A stretch of 64,000 bases of DNA, taken from Brachionus rotundiformis. Its lineage: Eukaryota; Rotifera; Eurotatoria; Ploima; Brachionidae. A program made the position numbers and the translations under genes. Under the pieces are notes generated by a model, which did not search any database, was not told the DNA's origin, and saw only the letters and a list, made by a program, of their open reading frames with translations. The DNA is taken from contig JAESIW010000065.1 in the NCBI GenBank assembly GCA_016802295.1, forward strand, positions 744,001-808,000. The letters run 5' to 3'. How positions within the stretch are numbered: the stretch's first letter is position 1; every line of letters starts with the position of its first letter. This document shows positions 36,961-45,797 of this stretch, piece after piece.

Positions 36961-38211
36961 AAATGCTCTGTTTTTAATTTAGATTTGAAAAATCAAAACT
37001 ATGATTATACTTTTTTAAATAAATGCAGTACTAAGATATTACCTAAGACAACTGTCGAAAAAGATTAAGGTATCTATATTCAAAATGATTTGAAGTGGAA
37101 GAATCAAATAAGATAGTAGAATCAAGCCGTGAAAATCGCATTTTAGGAATGATAACAAAGAGCATTAAGAACTTAAGACTAGAAGCGTTAAATGAGTCAA
37201 ATGAGTCATTTTACAAAATTTTCAATCTTGACACCTTTTAGACAGATTTTACTATAAATCAATCTTCATGAACTATGTAGATTTTAACTTTTTTTAAAAA
37301 TAAAACTTTATATACAGTAAAATTACTACAAATATTTAAAAAAAATATTTTGGATTATTTAGGCAACTCAGAATGGATCAAAGTCCTTCTTATCAGTCTA
37401 GCGATTTAAAAACACATTAAAAATAAAAAAGATAAACAATTGTTAATAAAAAGTGACTAGTTTTTGATTAATTATGAAATAAATAAAAATAATTAATTGA
37501 ATATTTATCTTCGAACGTCCTATGAAACAAAATTGAATTCCAAAAAGTAAAACTTAAAATTCAAATCTGGTTCAGTGAAAAAGCACTCTTTTAAGTCACT
37601 TTTAAATTATTGATCGAAACCTATGTAAAATACGTTCGGATCTTATAGCTAACATATCAAGTTTTAATGGTGGTGAATTTTGGTTATGCTTGTCTTGATC
37701 GGAAAATACTTTGGAAAATATTTAGTTCTGTATTTTTTGTAGATCAGAGCTTAGTTTTTGCTTGAATCGAATTTGATACCTGAAAAGGCTGGATAACTGT
37801 AACTATGTCGGTAAAAAGATTGAAAAAAGAGTTGGAGACAAACAGCTCCCCTCTGGCACACCAGTTGAAGTACCAAATTCTTGCGTCAGCTTATTGTTAA
37901 CTGAGGCTTGGACTTCGCAAATACAAGTACAGAAAAAAAGCTTGAGCTTTTCAATCTAACTGATCTAAAAGTGAGGCATCCGAGGGGTGATTTAATTCAG
38001 ATCATTTAAAGTCACTATGAAATTTCTAACCTTACCTTTGGGATCAATTTTCACCTAATCAGATGTACAATTTGAGGTGGCATACAAAATCTACGGTAAT
38101 GAAAGAAGTGAAAAGCTATATGCAACGTTTCAATTTCCTTACAAATCGAAAGTATAAAGAAATTAGATACAATGACTTCATTTTACCAAAGTACAGAGAA
38201 TATTTTAATAT
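36961..38211 (+). pseudogene. Decayed non-LTR retrotransposon, C-terminal part of the RT ORF
   Basis: Fragments in different frames, interrupted by stops, match the 3' half of LINE ORF2. They are KCSVFNL near 36961; GIYIQNDLKWKNQ near 37066 (consensus DLGVYI..NLKW); ILGMITKSIKN just before 37173; FKLLIETYVK at about 37600 (consensus LYKTYVRPHLEY); LKVRHPRGDLIQI near 37965; and YMQRFNFLTNR near 38120 followed by an FILPKYREYF tail. Order and spacing match a CR1/jockey-like LINE. The element is not functional, and it is split by an insertion at 37173-37594. Confidence 0.75.
37173..37594 (+). mobile_element. TTAA-flanked MITE-like insertion inside the LINE remnant (copy C)
   Basis: The left end reads TTAAGACTAGAAGC followed by paired GAGTCA boxes, closely resembling the copy at 31130-31165 read in reverse. 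On the right a TTAA at 37591-37594 abuts the point where LINE homology resumes. Removing one TTAA and the segment brings the LINE peptides SIKN and FKLLIETYVK next to each other with only a small indel, as LINE consensus predicts. The right terminal repeat is poorly preserved. Confidence 0.55.
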
Positions 38212-39278
38212 TTGAAGTCTTAAAATAAATAAAAACTAATTTAAAAATCATCTTTTATATACTCAATTGTTGTAGTTGTTACTGCGATACGTACCAAATA
38301 GATACTAAATTATAAAAAAATTATATAATATTTTTAAGATATAAAAATTTTTTTTTTTTCTTAAATTTAAATATTGTCTATTATTTATTCGAAATTTTTA
38401 TATATAATTTAATATATTTATTTATATTTATTTTTTATTAATATCGTTTTCCAGACGACCAACGAACAAATGATGCATTTTTTTCAAAATATATCACATT
38501 TATTTAATATAAAACAAACATTTTGATTATCTATTTATCAATTATTTTTTATTTACTACAATCAATAATGAATATTAAATTAAATAATCTATTATTGATA
38601 ATGAATAGTATCAACCAAAAATTGTTATTTTTAAAAATAATCCAAAATATTTTGATACTCTTTTCCATTAATATTTTTTAGAATGAATTCTAAAAATTCA
38701 TATAAACTTTCTAAAGATTTGAAGATAAAAAAAATTAATTTTATTAAATTTTATTCTTGGAGAAATAAATAAATACTTAAATTTAACATTTACTAGTGTC
38801 TTCTCAATTCTTGTATAATCTCTATTTGGTCAGATCTTTTTTTAATATTGTAATCAATTCGCTCTAAATTAAAGTAAGTATTAATACATAAGAAGTTTTC
38901 AAGTACAACCATCTAATGGCAGTTTTCTTATGATAAGGATTGGGGTTAAAAATAAAAAATGTTAACAAACGCCTGTTTTAAACCCTGAATTATCTTTTTA
39001 TAAATTTATATTGTGTTTTAAATGTAGCTCTTTTGTAAAACCATGAGTTTGATTTTTTATCTTAATAATTACATTAAATTATTTTAAAAATTTATTATAT
39101 TATTTTTAGTACAAAATTTGAATATTGATAAAAATTAAAATTAATGAGTTTAAGTTAACAAAATAATGGTTTTGAAATAAAAATTTCACCATCAGTATAC
39201 AATAAAACTCAGTTTGTCTAATTTTAATATTTATAAACCCATTTACACTTTTTACAGAGTTAAAAGCAATAAAATAAA
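38212..39278. other. Intergenic region upstream of MFAP1, nothing firm
   Basis: AT-rich. It includes the MFAP1 leader; a TTTTTACAG just before the leader at about 39256 could be a splice acceptor for a 5' UTR intron or trans-spliced leader. A possible short minus-strand exon pair around 38795-38960 was considered and not called. Confidence 0.4.
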
Positions 39279-40592
39279 ATGGAAACTCGTCGGCCCACTC
39301 GACCAGTAGTCAGGGGACCACTGACCGGTACGGCAGGAGCTGTACCAGTGCGTAACGAAAAAGGTGAAATTTCCATGCAAAAAGTAAAAGTGAAACGTTA
39401 TGTAGCTGGAGAACGTCCCAGATATGCTGAGGAGTCTGGTGAATCAGATAGATCAGAGTCCGAAGAAGAACAGGATAATACTGAGCAAAAAGTGCAAGTC
39501 ATTGAGACACTTGAAAAAGATGACAGACGATTAAGACGCTTGGCGATAGCTGAAAATACTGAGTTTGAATCTACAGAGGCTCGGATTCGTCGCCATCGCC
39601 AAATTATTGAGCCTTCAATTATTGAAGAAAATGAGGAAGAAATTACCGAAACAGTTGAAGTTAAAGTTAAGGAAGAATCAGATAAGGAGGATGAAATGGA
39701 TGAAGAAGAGAGATACAAGCGAAGAATGGAGCTGAAACAAAAGGCTCTTAGACATCAAGAAGAATTGATGAAAATAGAAGAAGAGAAGCAATTACAAGCA
39801 TCTGAAGAAGAATCTGAAGAAGAGTCTGAATATGATGAAGAGGAGTATACTGACTCGGATGAAGACATGGCGCCAAGACTTAAGCCGATTTTTGTTCGAA
39901 AATCGGAAAGAAAAACTATTCAAGAAAGGGAAGAAGAGGAAAAACGCCAGGCTGAATTGGAGAGGGAACGTGAACGTTTGCATGAGGAGTCGGTAAAGCA
40001 GACCCGTAAAATCATTCAAGATGAAGTATCTAGGGAAAAATTAGCTGAAAAAGAAAGTGATGAAAATATTCTATGTGAATTTGCCACTGATGACGAGCTC
40101 GATGAAGCTGATTATGAAGCTTGGAAACTAAGAGAGCTAAAGCGAATTAAGCGAGAAAGAGAAGAAAAGGAAAGAATAGAAAAAGAGAAGGAAGAAATTC
40201 AGCGATTAAGAAATATGACGGAAGAGGAACGATTGGAATATTTGAAATTAAATCCAAAGAAAATTTCCAACAAAGCCGAAAAAGGTCAATACAAATTCTT
40301 ACAAAAATACTATCACAGAGGTGCATTTTTTATGGACGAAGATAATGAATTGTACCAACGAAACTATGCCGAACCGACTTTGGAAGATCATTTTGACAAA
40401 ACAATTTTGCCAAAAGTTATGCAAGTCAAAAATTTTGGTATGGCTGGTCGCACAAAATACACTCACTTGCTCGATCAAGATACAACAAGACGCGAAGACG
40501 ATCCTTGGACAAATCAGGAGAAATTTTTGTCCGGAAGAGGTGGTGGAACCAAGCAAGTTTTCGACAATCCTTCTCTAAAAAGAAAAAAATAG
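39279..40592 (+). CDS. MFAP1: Microfibrillar-associated protein 1, spliceosome component
   Basis: Single-exon frame of 437 aa; human MFAP1 is 439 aa. The protein is a highly charged, largely helical Glu/Lys/Arg-rich component of the spliceosomal B complex, acting in the nucleus. It starts METRRPTRPVVRGPLTGTAG and has alternating acidic and basic coiled segments (about 45-330). The C-terminal core is the family hallmark: KYKFLQKYYHRGAFF-type sequence (here GQYKFLQKYYHRGAFFMDED), AEPTLEDHFDKTILPKVMQV, KNFGMAGRTKYTHL, DQDTTRREDDPW and a basic tail. The ATG is preceded by AATAAA-rich leader sequence. It is less AT-rich than its surroundings, as expected for a conserved coding region. Confidence 0.97.
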   Translation: METRRPTRPVVRGPLTGTAGAVPVRNEKGEISMQKVKVKRYVAGERPRYAEESGESDRSESEEEQDNTEQKVQVIETLEKDDRRLRRLAIAENTEFESTEARIRRHRQIIEPSIIEENEEEITETVEVKVKEESDKEDEMDEEERYKRRMELKQKALRHQEELMKIEEEKQLQASEEESEEESEYDEEEYTDSDEDMAPRLKPIFVRKSERKTIQEREEEEKRQAELERERERLHEESVKQTRKIIQDEVSREKLAEKESDENILCEFATDDELDEADYEAWKLRELKRIKREREEKERIEKEKEEIQRLRNMTEEERLEYLKLNPKKISNKAEKGQYKFLQKYYHRGAFFMDEDNELYQRNYAEPTLEDHFDKTILPKVMQVKNFGMAGRTKYTHLLDQDTTRREDDPWTNQEKFLSGRGGGTKQVFDNPSLKRKK

Positions 40593-41374
40593 TTATTTTA
40601 TCAAACATTATATGTAAATTCTGTTATTTTTTATTCATTAAATAAACAAATTTTATAATTTTATGACTTGAAAAAATTTATTAGGTTCAAAATTAATTTA
40701 TTTAGCAAATGAATATTTTTTAAAAGTCCAAGGTGAAATTCTATAAACACCAAAAGCACCAAATGAGTCATTTGACTCGTAATACAAAATTCAAAATACA
40801 ATTCATCAAATATCAATTATTCACAAATATATTCACACTTAGTTTTACGATGGTTGTACTGGGAAAAATATCTTGGTCAAAAGATTTGTATATGATTTGT
40901 ATAAGAAAGAGATTTTTTGAAAAAATACAAAATTTAAAAACAAAAAAAAAGTTAATTCTAATTAAGAATGAAAAAATCAAAAATTAGAAAGTGAAGAGAC
41001 GATGAAAAACTAAAAAATATATCGCTCATTACTGGCAAGAATTCATGTCAGGAAAAAATGTTTAGCTTTATTAAATCAAAAAATTATATTATCTAACAAA
41101 TAAACAGCTCGAAAGATACTTATAAAAGAGAGGTTTTTTAAATTTTGTCACATTCAAAAGCCAAATAAATTTAAAAAATATTTTTACTAAAATTAACATT
41201 CTTAAAGTACATAAAACTTTATTTGTAAATTAAAATTAAAATTAATTTAATTTTATTATTTTTAAAAGAAAATTATTTTTTTATTACTTGTCATTAAATA
41301 ATTTTTAAATTTCAAGTTATATTTAAGTTATTAATTCGAAAAAAATTAATAATTCTTTTGTAATCCTCTTCTTT
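40593..41374. other. Intergenic region after MFAP1
   Basis: AT-rich. It contains the MFAP1 3' UTR (AATAAA about 40640-40645) and the transposon terminus at 40744-40779. No gene seen. Confidence 0.4.
40744..40779 (+). mobile_element. Terminus of the same TTAA-type family, copy B
   Basis: Reads TAAACACCAAAAGCACCAAA followed by the palindromic box GAGTCATTTGACTC. It is co-linear with copy A read in reverse, with a few substitutions. The outer TTAA has decayed (ataa). No partner terminus found. Confidence 0.45.
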
Positions 41375-41780
41375 TTGTGACCGGGCTTGTGATCGGATTT
41401 GGCAGAGTTATGACGGCGTCTTTCGCTAAGAAGCCAGTGGGACTTTCATCATAAACAGCACCACTCATCCGAGCTCTTAATGGCTGCGAACTCGGCAACT
41501 ATTTAGACTAGCTTGGAACCACAAATCAAGCGAGATAAAGTTTTTAATTAGGCCTTCCAAAGTCACGACTACTTGCAGAGGCTCAACTCTACGGCAGATT
41601 CTCGCTCCTTTGGACAAAGACCCGTAGACCTATGTAGCCGCCATACAGCTCTTCTGCAGACTTTATGAAAGACCACATGCACATACAATGTATGTGGCTG
41701 CCACCACCCTTCTCTTTTCTCATCATGGCTTGGGACCTGCGGATCGGCACAGTTATGGTGACTGCTTTTTGTTCACTTTG
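41375..41780. other. GC-richer segment of unknown origin directly 5' of the LINE ORF
   Basis: About 400 bp with clearly higher G+C than all neighbouring sequence and no open frame in the translations I checked. A motif resembling GATCGG..GCA.AGTTATG appears near both ends (about 41392-41417 and 41741-41759), so it may consist of two diverged monomers. A small hairpin CACATAC-AAT-GTATGTG lies near 41680. It could be the LINE 5' UTR, a separate SINE, or captured foreign DNA. No match recognised. Confidence 0.4.
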
Positions 41781-43774
41781 TATAACTAAAAATATTTGTG
41801 AAAATCTTTTAATTTAAAACAAATGATCACAATAAATAATTTGACCAAATATAATAAAGATGAAGAAAAATCATGGATGCTGAATCTAACATATAAAGAC
41901 AAGAACAAATTTTGGAAGCTAGCAATAAACTACAGTAAAAAAAAAAGTAAAATTCATTTATCACTGGAGATGTTAGAGACAAGTTTCAAAAAACTTTTTA
42001 CTGAAAAAATAATAAAAGGAAACCAGGAAAATGAACTTTTTATAAAAAAGATTAAACGTGAGATTCTTGACTATGAAAATGAAATTGCAGATAACACTAG
42101 CCATTATGAAATATCGGAAGGAGAAATAATAAAAATCCTTAAAAGCTTAAAAAATGGAAAAGCCGTCGGCTTTAACGATGTAACTAATGAGATGTTTAAA
42201 TATGGAATATGTGACACATTAGTTCTGATAATCAAGTTGCTGATACAAAAGATAATTCAATTCGGCAAAGTACCCAAACTTTTTAATATAGGAAAAATAT
42301 TGCCTATTAAAAAGGACGAATGTAAACCAAATAATGGTCTTAATAATATTAGGCCTATAACAATTTCTGACGTTATCTCAAATATTTACGAAAAAATAAT
42401 GCTAAACGAAATTATGAAAACTCACAATGATCCTAACAAACAATTTGGCTTCAAGAAAAATAGCTCCTGTTCACACGCAATATTCATGGTTAAAGAGACA
42501 ATAAGTATGTATAATAAACGAAACAAAAAGGTCTACGGTTGTGCGATTGATGCAAGTAAAGCATTTGACAAAATAAATAGAGATATCTTATTCATGAAAC
42601 TCAAAGACAAAGTCCACCCTCAAATATGGAGATGCCTAAAAAATTACTATAACAACTCACTGGTGTTGGTAACAAACAATAATGAAATAGGTAAAATATT
42701 TAGGACCACAGTTGGTGTCAAACAAGGGGGTCCTGGGAAAACTCAATTTATTTTATTTGGAGGAAAATTAAAGGGCATCGATTCAATTCCGAAAATGTAT
42801 AACCAGGAAATAAAATATGTGGAAAAGTTGAAATATCTTGGTGTGCTATTGAATAGAAATAATCAAAATAAAGACCAAATTGAATCTAGAATCAAAGCAG
42901 CATTTAAGTCATTTTATACTATAAGAAGCCTCCAAATTAAATATAAATGTTTATCAACTAGAATAAAAATTCATCTTTATAAAACTTTCGTTAGACCTAC
43001 GCTTACCTATGGTCTAGAAAACTTTGTGCTTAACAAAGGACAAGTTAAAAAATTACAAACAACTGAATCGACTATTATAAAAAGAATGTTTGACCTTAAG
43101 AAAACATCTCGAACGACCAATCTTTTAAATGCAGTGGGGTTAGAAAAAATGGAAGATAAACTTCTAAAAGGAAAACTACTTTTCATCAAAAGAATCCTAA
43201 AGAATGCTTTCACATCAGATATTGTGCATTCAATTCAAAGAAACACAAATGAAAATTTTAATCGAAGTAGAAAATCAATATTAAAAGAACTGCAAGATTA
43301 CTTGGAAGAAGATGAAATCATTGAAAGTAACATAGCTCAACTGATTGATCAAAAATTGAAAGAAATAGAGAAAATCGAAACGAATGGGATAAGTGACTCA
43401 ATTAAACTTTGCTTGGAAAATGATGGAAATGAAACTTATAGAAAGATTCTACTAGACCTTACGAAACCTTATTAATATGACCTTATTAATATAAATTTTT
43501 TTACCTGGAAGAAAGTTCGCATTGATGGTTAGTGGTCCTTTGATACAAAAAAACGTTTTGAATAATAATTTTTTTGAATAATAATTACTAACTTAGCATT
43601 AAAAGAAAACAATTAGCTTTTCAATACATACGTATTATATTATTTTATATTTGTTTAAACTGATGAACAGACAATTTTTGTCTTATCTATTTTATAAATT
43701 ATTTTCTTTATACATCGCCTACAAGGCGTCCAATGAAATAAATAAAATAAAAAAATAAAAAAAAAATAAAATAA
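41781..43774 (+). mobile_element. LINE copy with short-repeat 3' tail
   Basis: Contains the RT frame 41823-43475 and about 300 bp of 3' UTR. The 3' end has a hairpin CGCC-TACAA-GGCG (43716-43728) followed by an A-rich tail of AATAAA-type units to about 43774, typical of CR1/L2-type LINE 3' ends. I did not detect a clear target-site duplication. The 5' boundary is uncertain. Confidence 0.7.
41823..43475 (+). CDS. Non-LTR retrotransposon reverse transcriptase, catalytic core deleted
   Basis: Open frame of 550 codons. The N-terminal part corresponds to the linker before RT; no endonuclease domain is present, so the copy is 5'-truncated. RT motifs in order: LKNGKAVGFNDVTNEMFKYG (about 110), KILPIKKDE..NNIRPITI (about 160-185), QFGFKKNSSCSHAIF (about 207), CAIDASKAFDKINRDILF (about 240), and GVKQGG (about 297). 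The sequence then jumps straight to KTQFILFGGKLKGI, KYLGVLLN and VRPTLTYGLENF. The block that normally holds the Y/FADD catalytic aspartates is missing, yet the frame stays open. The protein therefore cannot be an active polymerase. It belongs to the CR1/L2/I-like group; the exact clade is uncertain. Confidence 0.85.
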   Translation: MITINNLTKYNKDEEKSWMLNLTYKDKNKFWKLAINYSKKKSKIHLSLEMLETSFKKLFTEKIIKGNQENELFIKKIKREILDYENEIADNTSHYEISEGEIIKILKSLKNGKAVGFNDVTNEMFKYGICDTLVLIIKLLIQKIIQFGKVPKLFNIGKILPIKKDECKPNNGLNNIRPITISDVISNIYEKIMLNEIMKTHNDPNKQFGFKKNSSCSHAIFMVKETISMYNKRNKKVYGCAIDASKAFDKINRDILFMKLKDKVHPQIWRCLKNYYNNSLVLVTNNNEIGKIFRTTVGVKQGGPGKTQFILFGGKLKGIDSIPKMYNQEIKYVEKLKYLGVLLNRNNQNKDQIESRIKAAFKSFYTIRSLQIKYKCLSTRIKIHLYKTFVRPTLTYGLENFVLNKGQVKKLQTTESTIIKRMFDLKKTSRTTNLLNAVGLEKMEDKLLKGKLLFIKRILKNAFTSDIVHSIQRNTNENFNRSRKSILKELQDYLEEDEIIESNIAQLIDQKLKEIEKIETNGISDSIKLCLENDGNETYRKILLDLTKPY

Positions 43775-45525
43775 TTAATTTAACTAATTTAGTTATTTTG
43801 TTTTAATAGCTTGTTTAGAATATTTAAAATAAAAGCAAAATTGAGTATCTTAAATAAATAGCTTTTTTTACCAAATTAAATTTTAACTTTAGTTGATTGA
43901 TTTGTTCAATAATTTGTATTTAATTTAGAAGATCTCCGAAAATTAATTATAAAATTTTTTATTTCAAATATTGATTTTAAATGCATGATTATGATAAATA
44001 GTTATAAATTACTTATGAAAAAATATAAAATTTAAAAATTATATGCTCTAAGCTAAGGTATGTTACATATAATTACATGATATTGCTACCTTTTTGATGT
44101 CTAGATAAGGTTAAAACTTAAAATTATTTTAAGGTATTTTGATAGCTATTTTGTCATTAGCAGCATGACAAAATTAATTGAATACTTGAAAATGCTTTTA
44201 AATAAAACAAAACATATTTAAAAAGAATGTGAATGCATTCTATGCCTCTTTTATAAATTAATGTAATTACCAGAAGTGCTTTTTTATATTTAAAATAAAA
44301 TCCAAAAATGATCCTACAATTTCCTGAATAAGCTAAATGTTTAATGATGCGAGTATTTACGACAATTTAGTTAATATATAAAATTTTATTTCAAGTCGAT
44401 GAATTTATATTAGATACACTAAGATAGGCAAACATTAACAAACAATAAGTAATTAATAAATTCCTTAAATAGATAATCATCATTAATTAGAATATCAAAA
44501 ATTTTTTGTAAATTAGTTATAATTATTTAGTTATAATCTTATTTAATTAGTAAAATTTAAATAATTTTATGTTGTTTTTAAAACAAAATCGAAAAAATCA
44601 CATCAATGTTATGTTCTAAGAATAATGTATAGAATTTTTGTATCCAACTTTACCAAGGCAATTAAGTAAATTTTTAAAATAATACTTTAAGTCTAAGATA
44701 AAATTAACTGTCCTCATTTATGTTCTTATAACATAGTATGAGAATATGATTGAGTAAAATACCAGTTTTATTTTTAAAATTTTGCGACTCGAGAATTAAT
44801 ATAAACATAATAAATAATGAATTAAATATTTTTTAATAAACAAATTTAAATGAATATTTTTACATCAAATTAAAATTTAATTATATTTTAACTAAAATTT
44901 TTAAAAACACACAAACTAATTATAATTAACTATTTCTTACTACATTATTAAATAATTATCATCTTACCAATTTTATAGTATTTGAATTTCTTCTTACTTG
45001 GTTTCTCATTTAAAGCTCTTATACTCAGGAATATTTATATTTGTCTTACATATTTTTTAATAAAAAGAACTCTAATCATTTTAAAATTCCAAATATATTT
45101 TTTTTGTTACTTTGCTTAACTAAAATATCCATTATTTTTACTATTATTTAATCATATATTCAGTCAAAATACAAATAAAGTTAGATTTAAAAATTAAAGC
45201 GTTATTTATATTTTTTAAGCTTGTTTTTCTTCTCGGTTTTAAGGTAATAAATGCCTATTTAATGATAGAATTCTAGGCTTAGTTGAAAACCTGTTTCTCA
45301 CTTACATAAAGTTACTATTTTTTATTACAATTTGTTTAAAACCAAATTCACTATATCAATTGAATAAAGATTATTAGTTTTTGGATATTTTTTTAACAGT
45401 AATTTTAATCAATGGATAAATTTTAATTTAACCAAATAGATTTTTATTCAAGAAAGTTTAGTTATTGGAAATTAATTTTAAAAATAAAATATTTTTTGCG
45501 ACTAAAGTTAATAAATAAGTTAATA
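43775..45525. other. 1.75-kb AT-rich region, nothing recognised
   Basis: No frame with coding character and no repeat boundary seen between the LINE tail and the small gene at 45526. Confidence 0.4.
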
Positions 45526-45797
45526 TCAGATTAGCTTTACAGGTTTTTGGCTCAATTCCATTAGTACTTCCTTCCCGTACAATTTAGATGGTCCATATGA
45601 TTTGTATGGCTTTTTTTTTTTAATTTTTGAATTTATCTCAATCGGCTCTAAAAGAATAATTTCAAAATAGCTCAAGACATTAAAAGTTTTTATTTACCTG
45701 GATCAATATTTGTTTCAGTGAACGAATTATTTGGTCTAAGTTCGATATTTCGATTTATAATTTTTGGGTATTTGATATTTAAATTTATTTGTTCCAT
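45526..45797 (-). CDS. Small two-exon gene, 73 aa, with YxxxxL-phi (eIF4E-binding-like) motif
   Basis: Exons (minus) 45797-45698 and 45647-45526. They are joined across a 50-nt intron with a CAG|GTAAAT donor and a TTTTAG acceptor; the phase 1 join preserves the frame through to TGA. The intron size matches those of the firm genes here. The product starts MEQINLNIKYPK, has a basic stretch KIKKKKPYKSYGPSKL, then YGKEVLMELSQKPVK. Y57-GKEV-L62-M63 fits the canonical eIF4E-binding consensus YxxxxL-phi, and the context resembles 4E-BP (YDRKFLM) or 4E-T (YTKEELL). I do not recognise the whole protein; the eIF4E link is an inference from seven residues. The exon stands out from its surroundings by lower A/T bias. 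Confidence 0.5.

Noticed and set aside
38795..38960. Possible minus-strand exon pair (about 49-nt intron) encoding a basic C-terminus RIDYNIKKRSDQIEIIQELR
   Set aside because: The upstream exon has no clear acceptor or start and the frame closes quickly. Phase works for only one join; insufficient to call a gene.
39398..40608. Several antisense open stretches across MFAP1
   Set aside because: They are mirror frames of the Glu/Lys-rich MFAP1 coding sequence, Ser/Phe/Leu-rich with no independent support.
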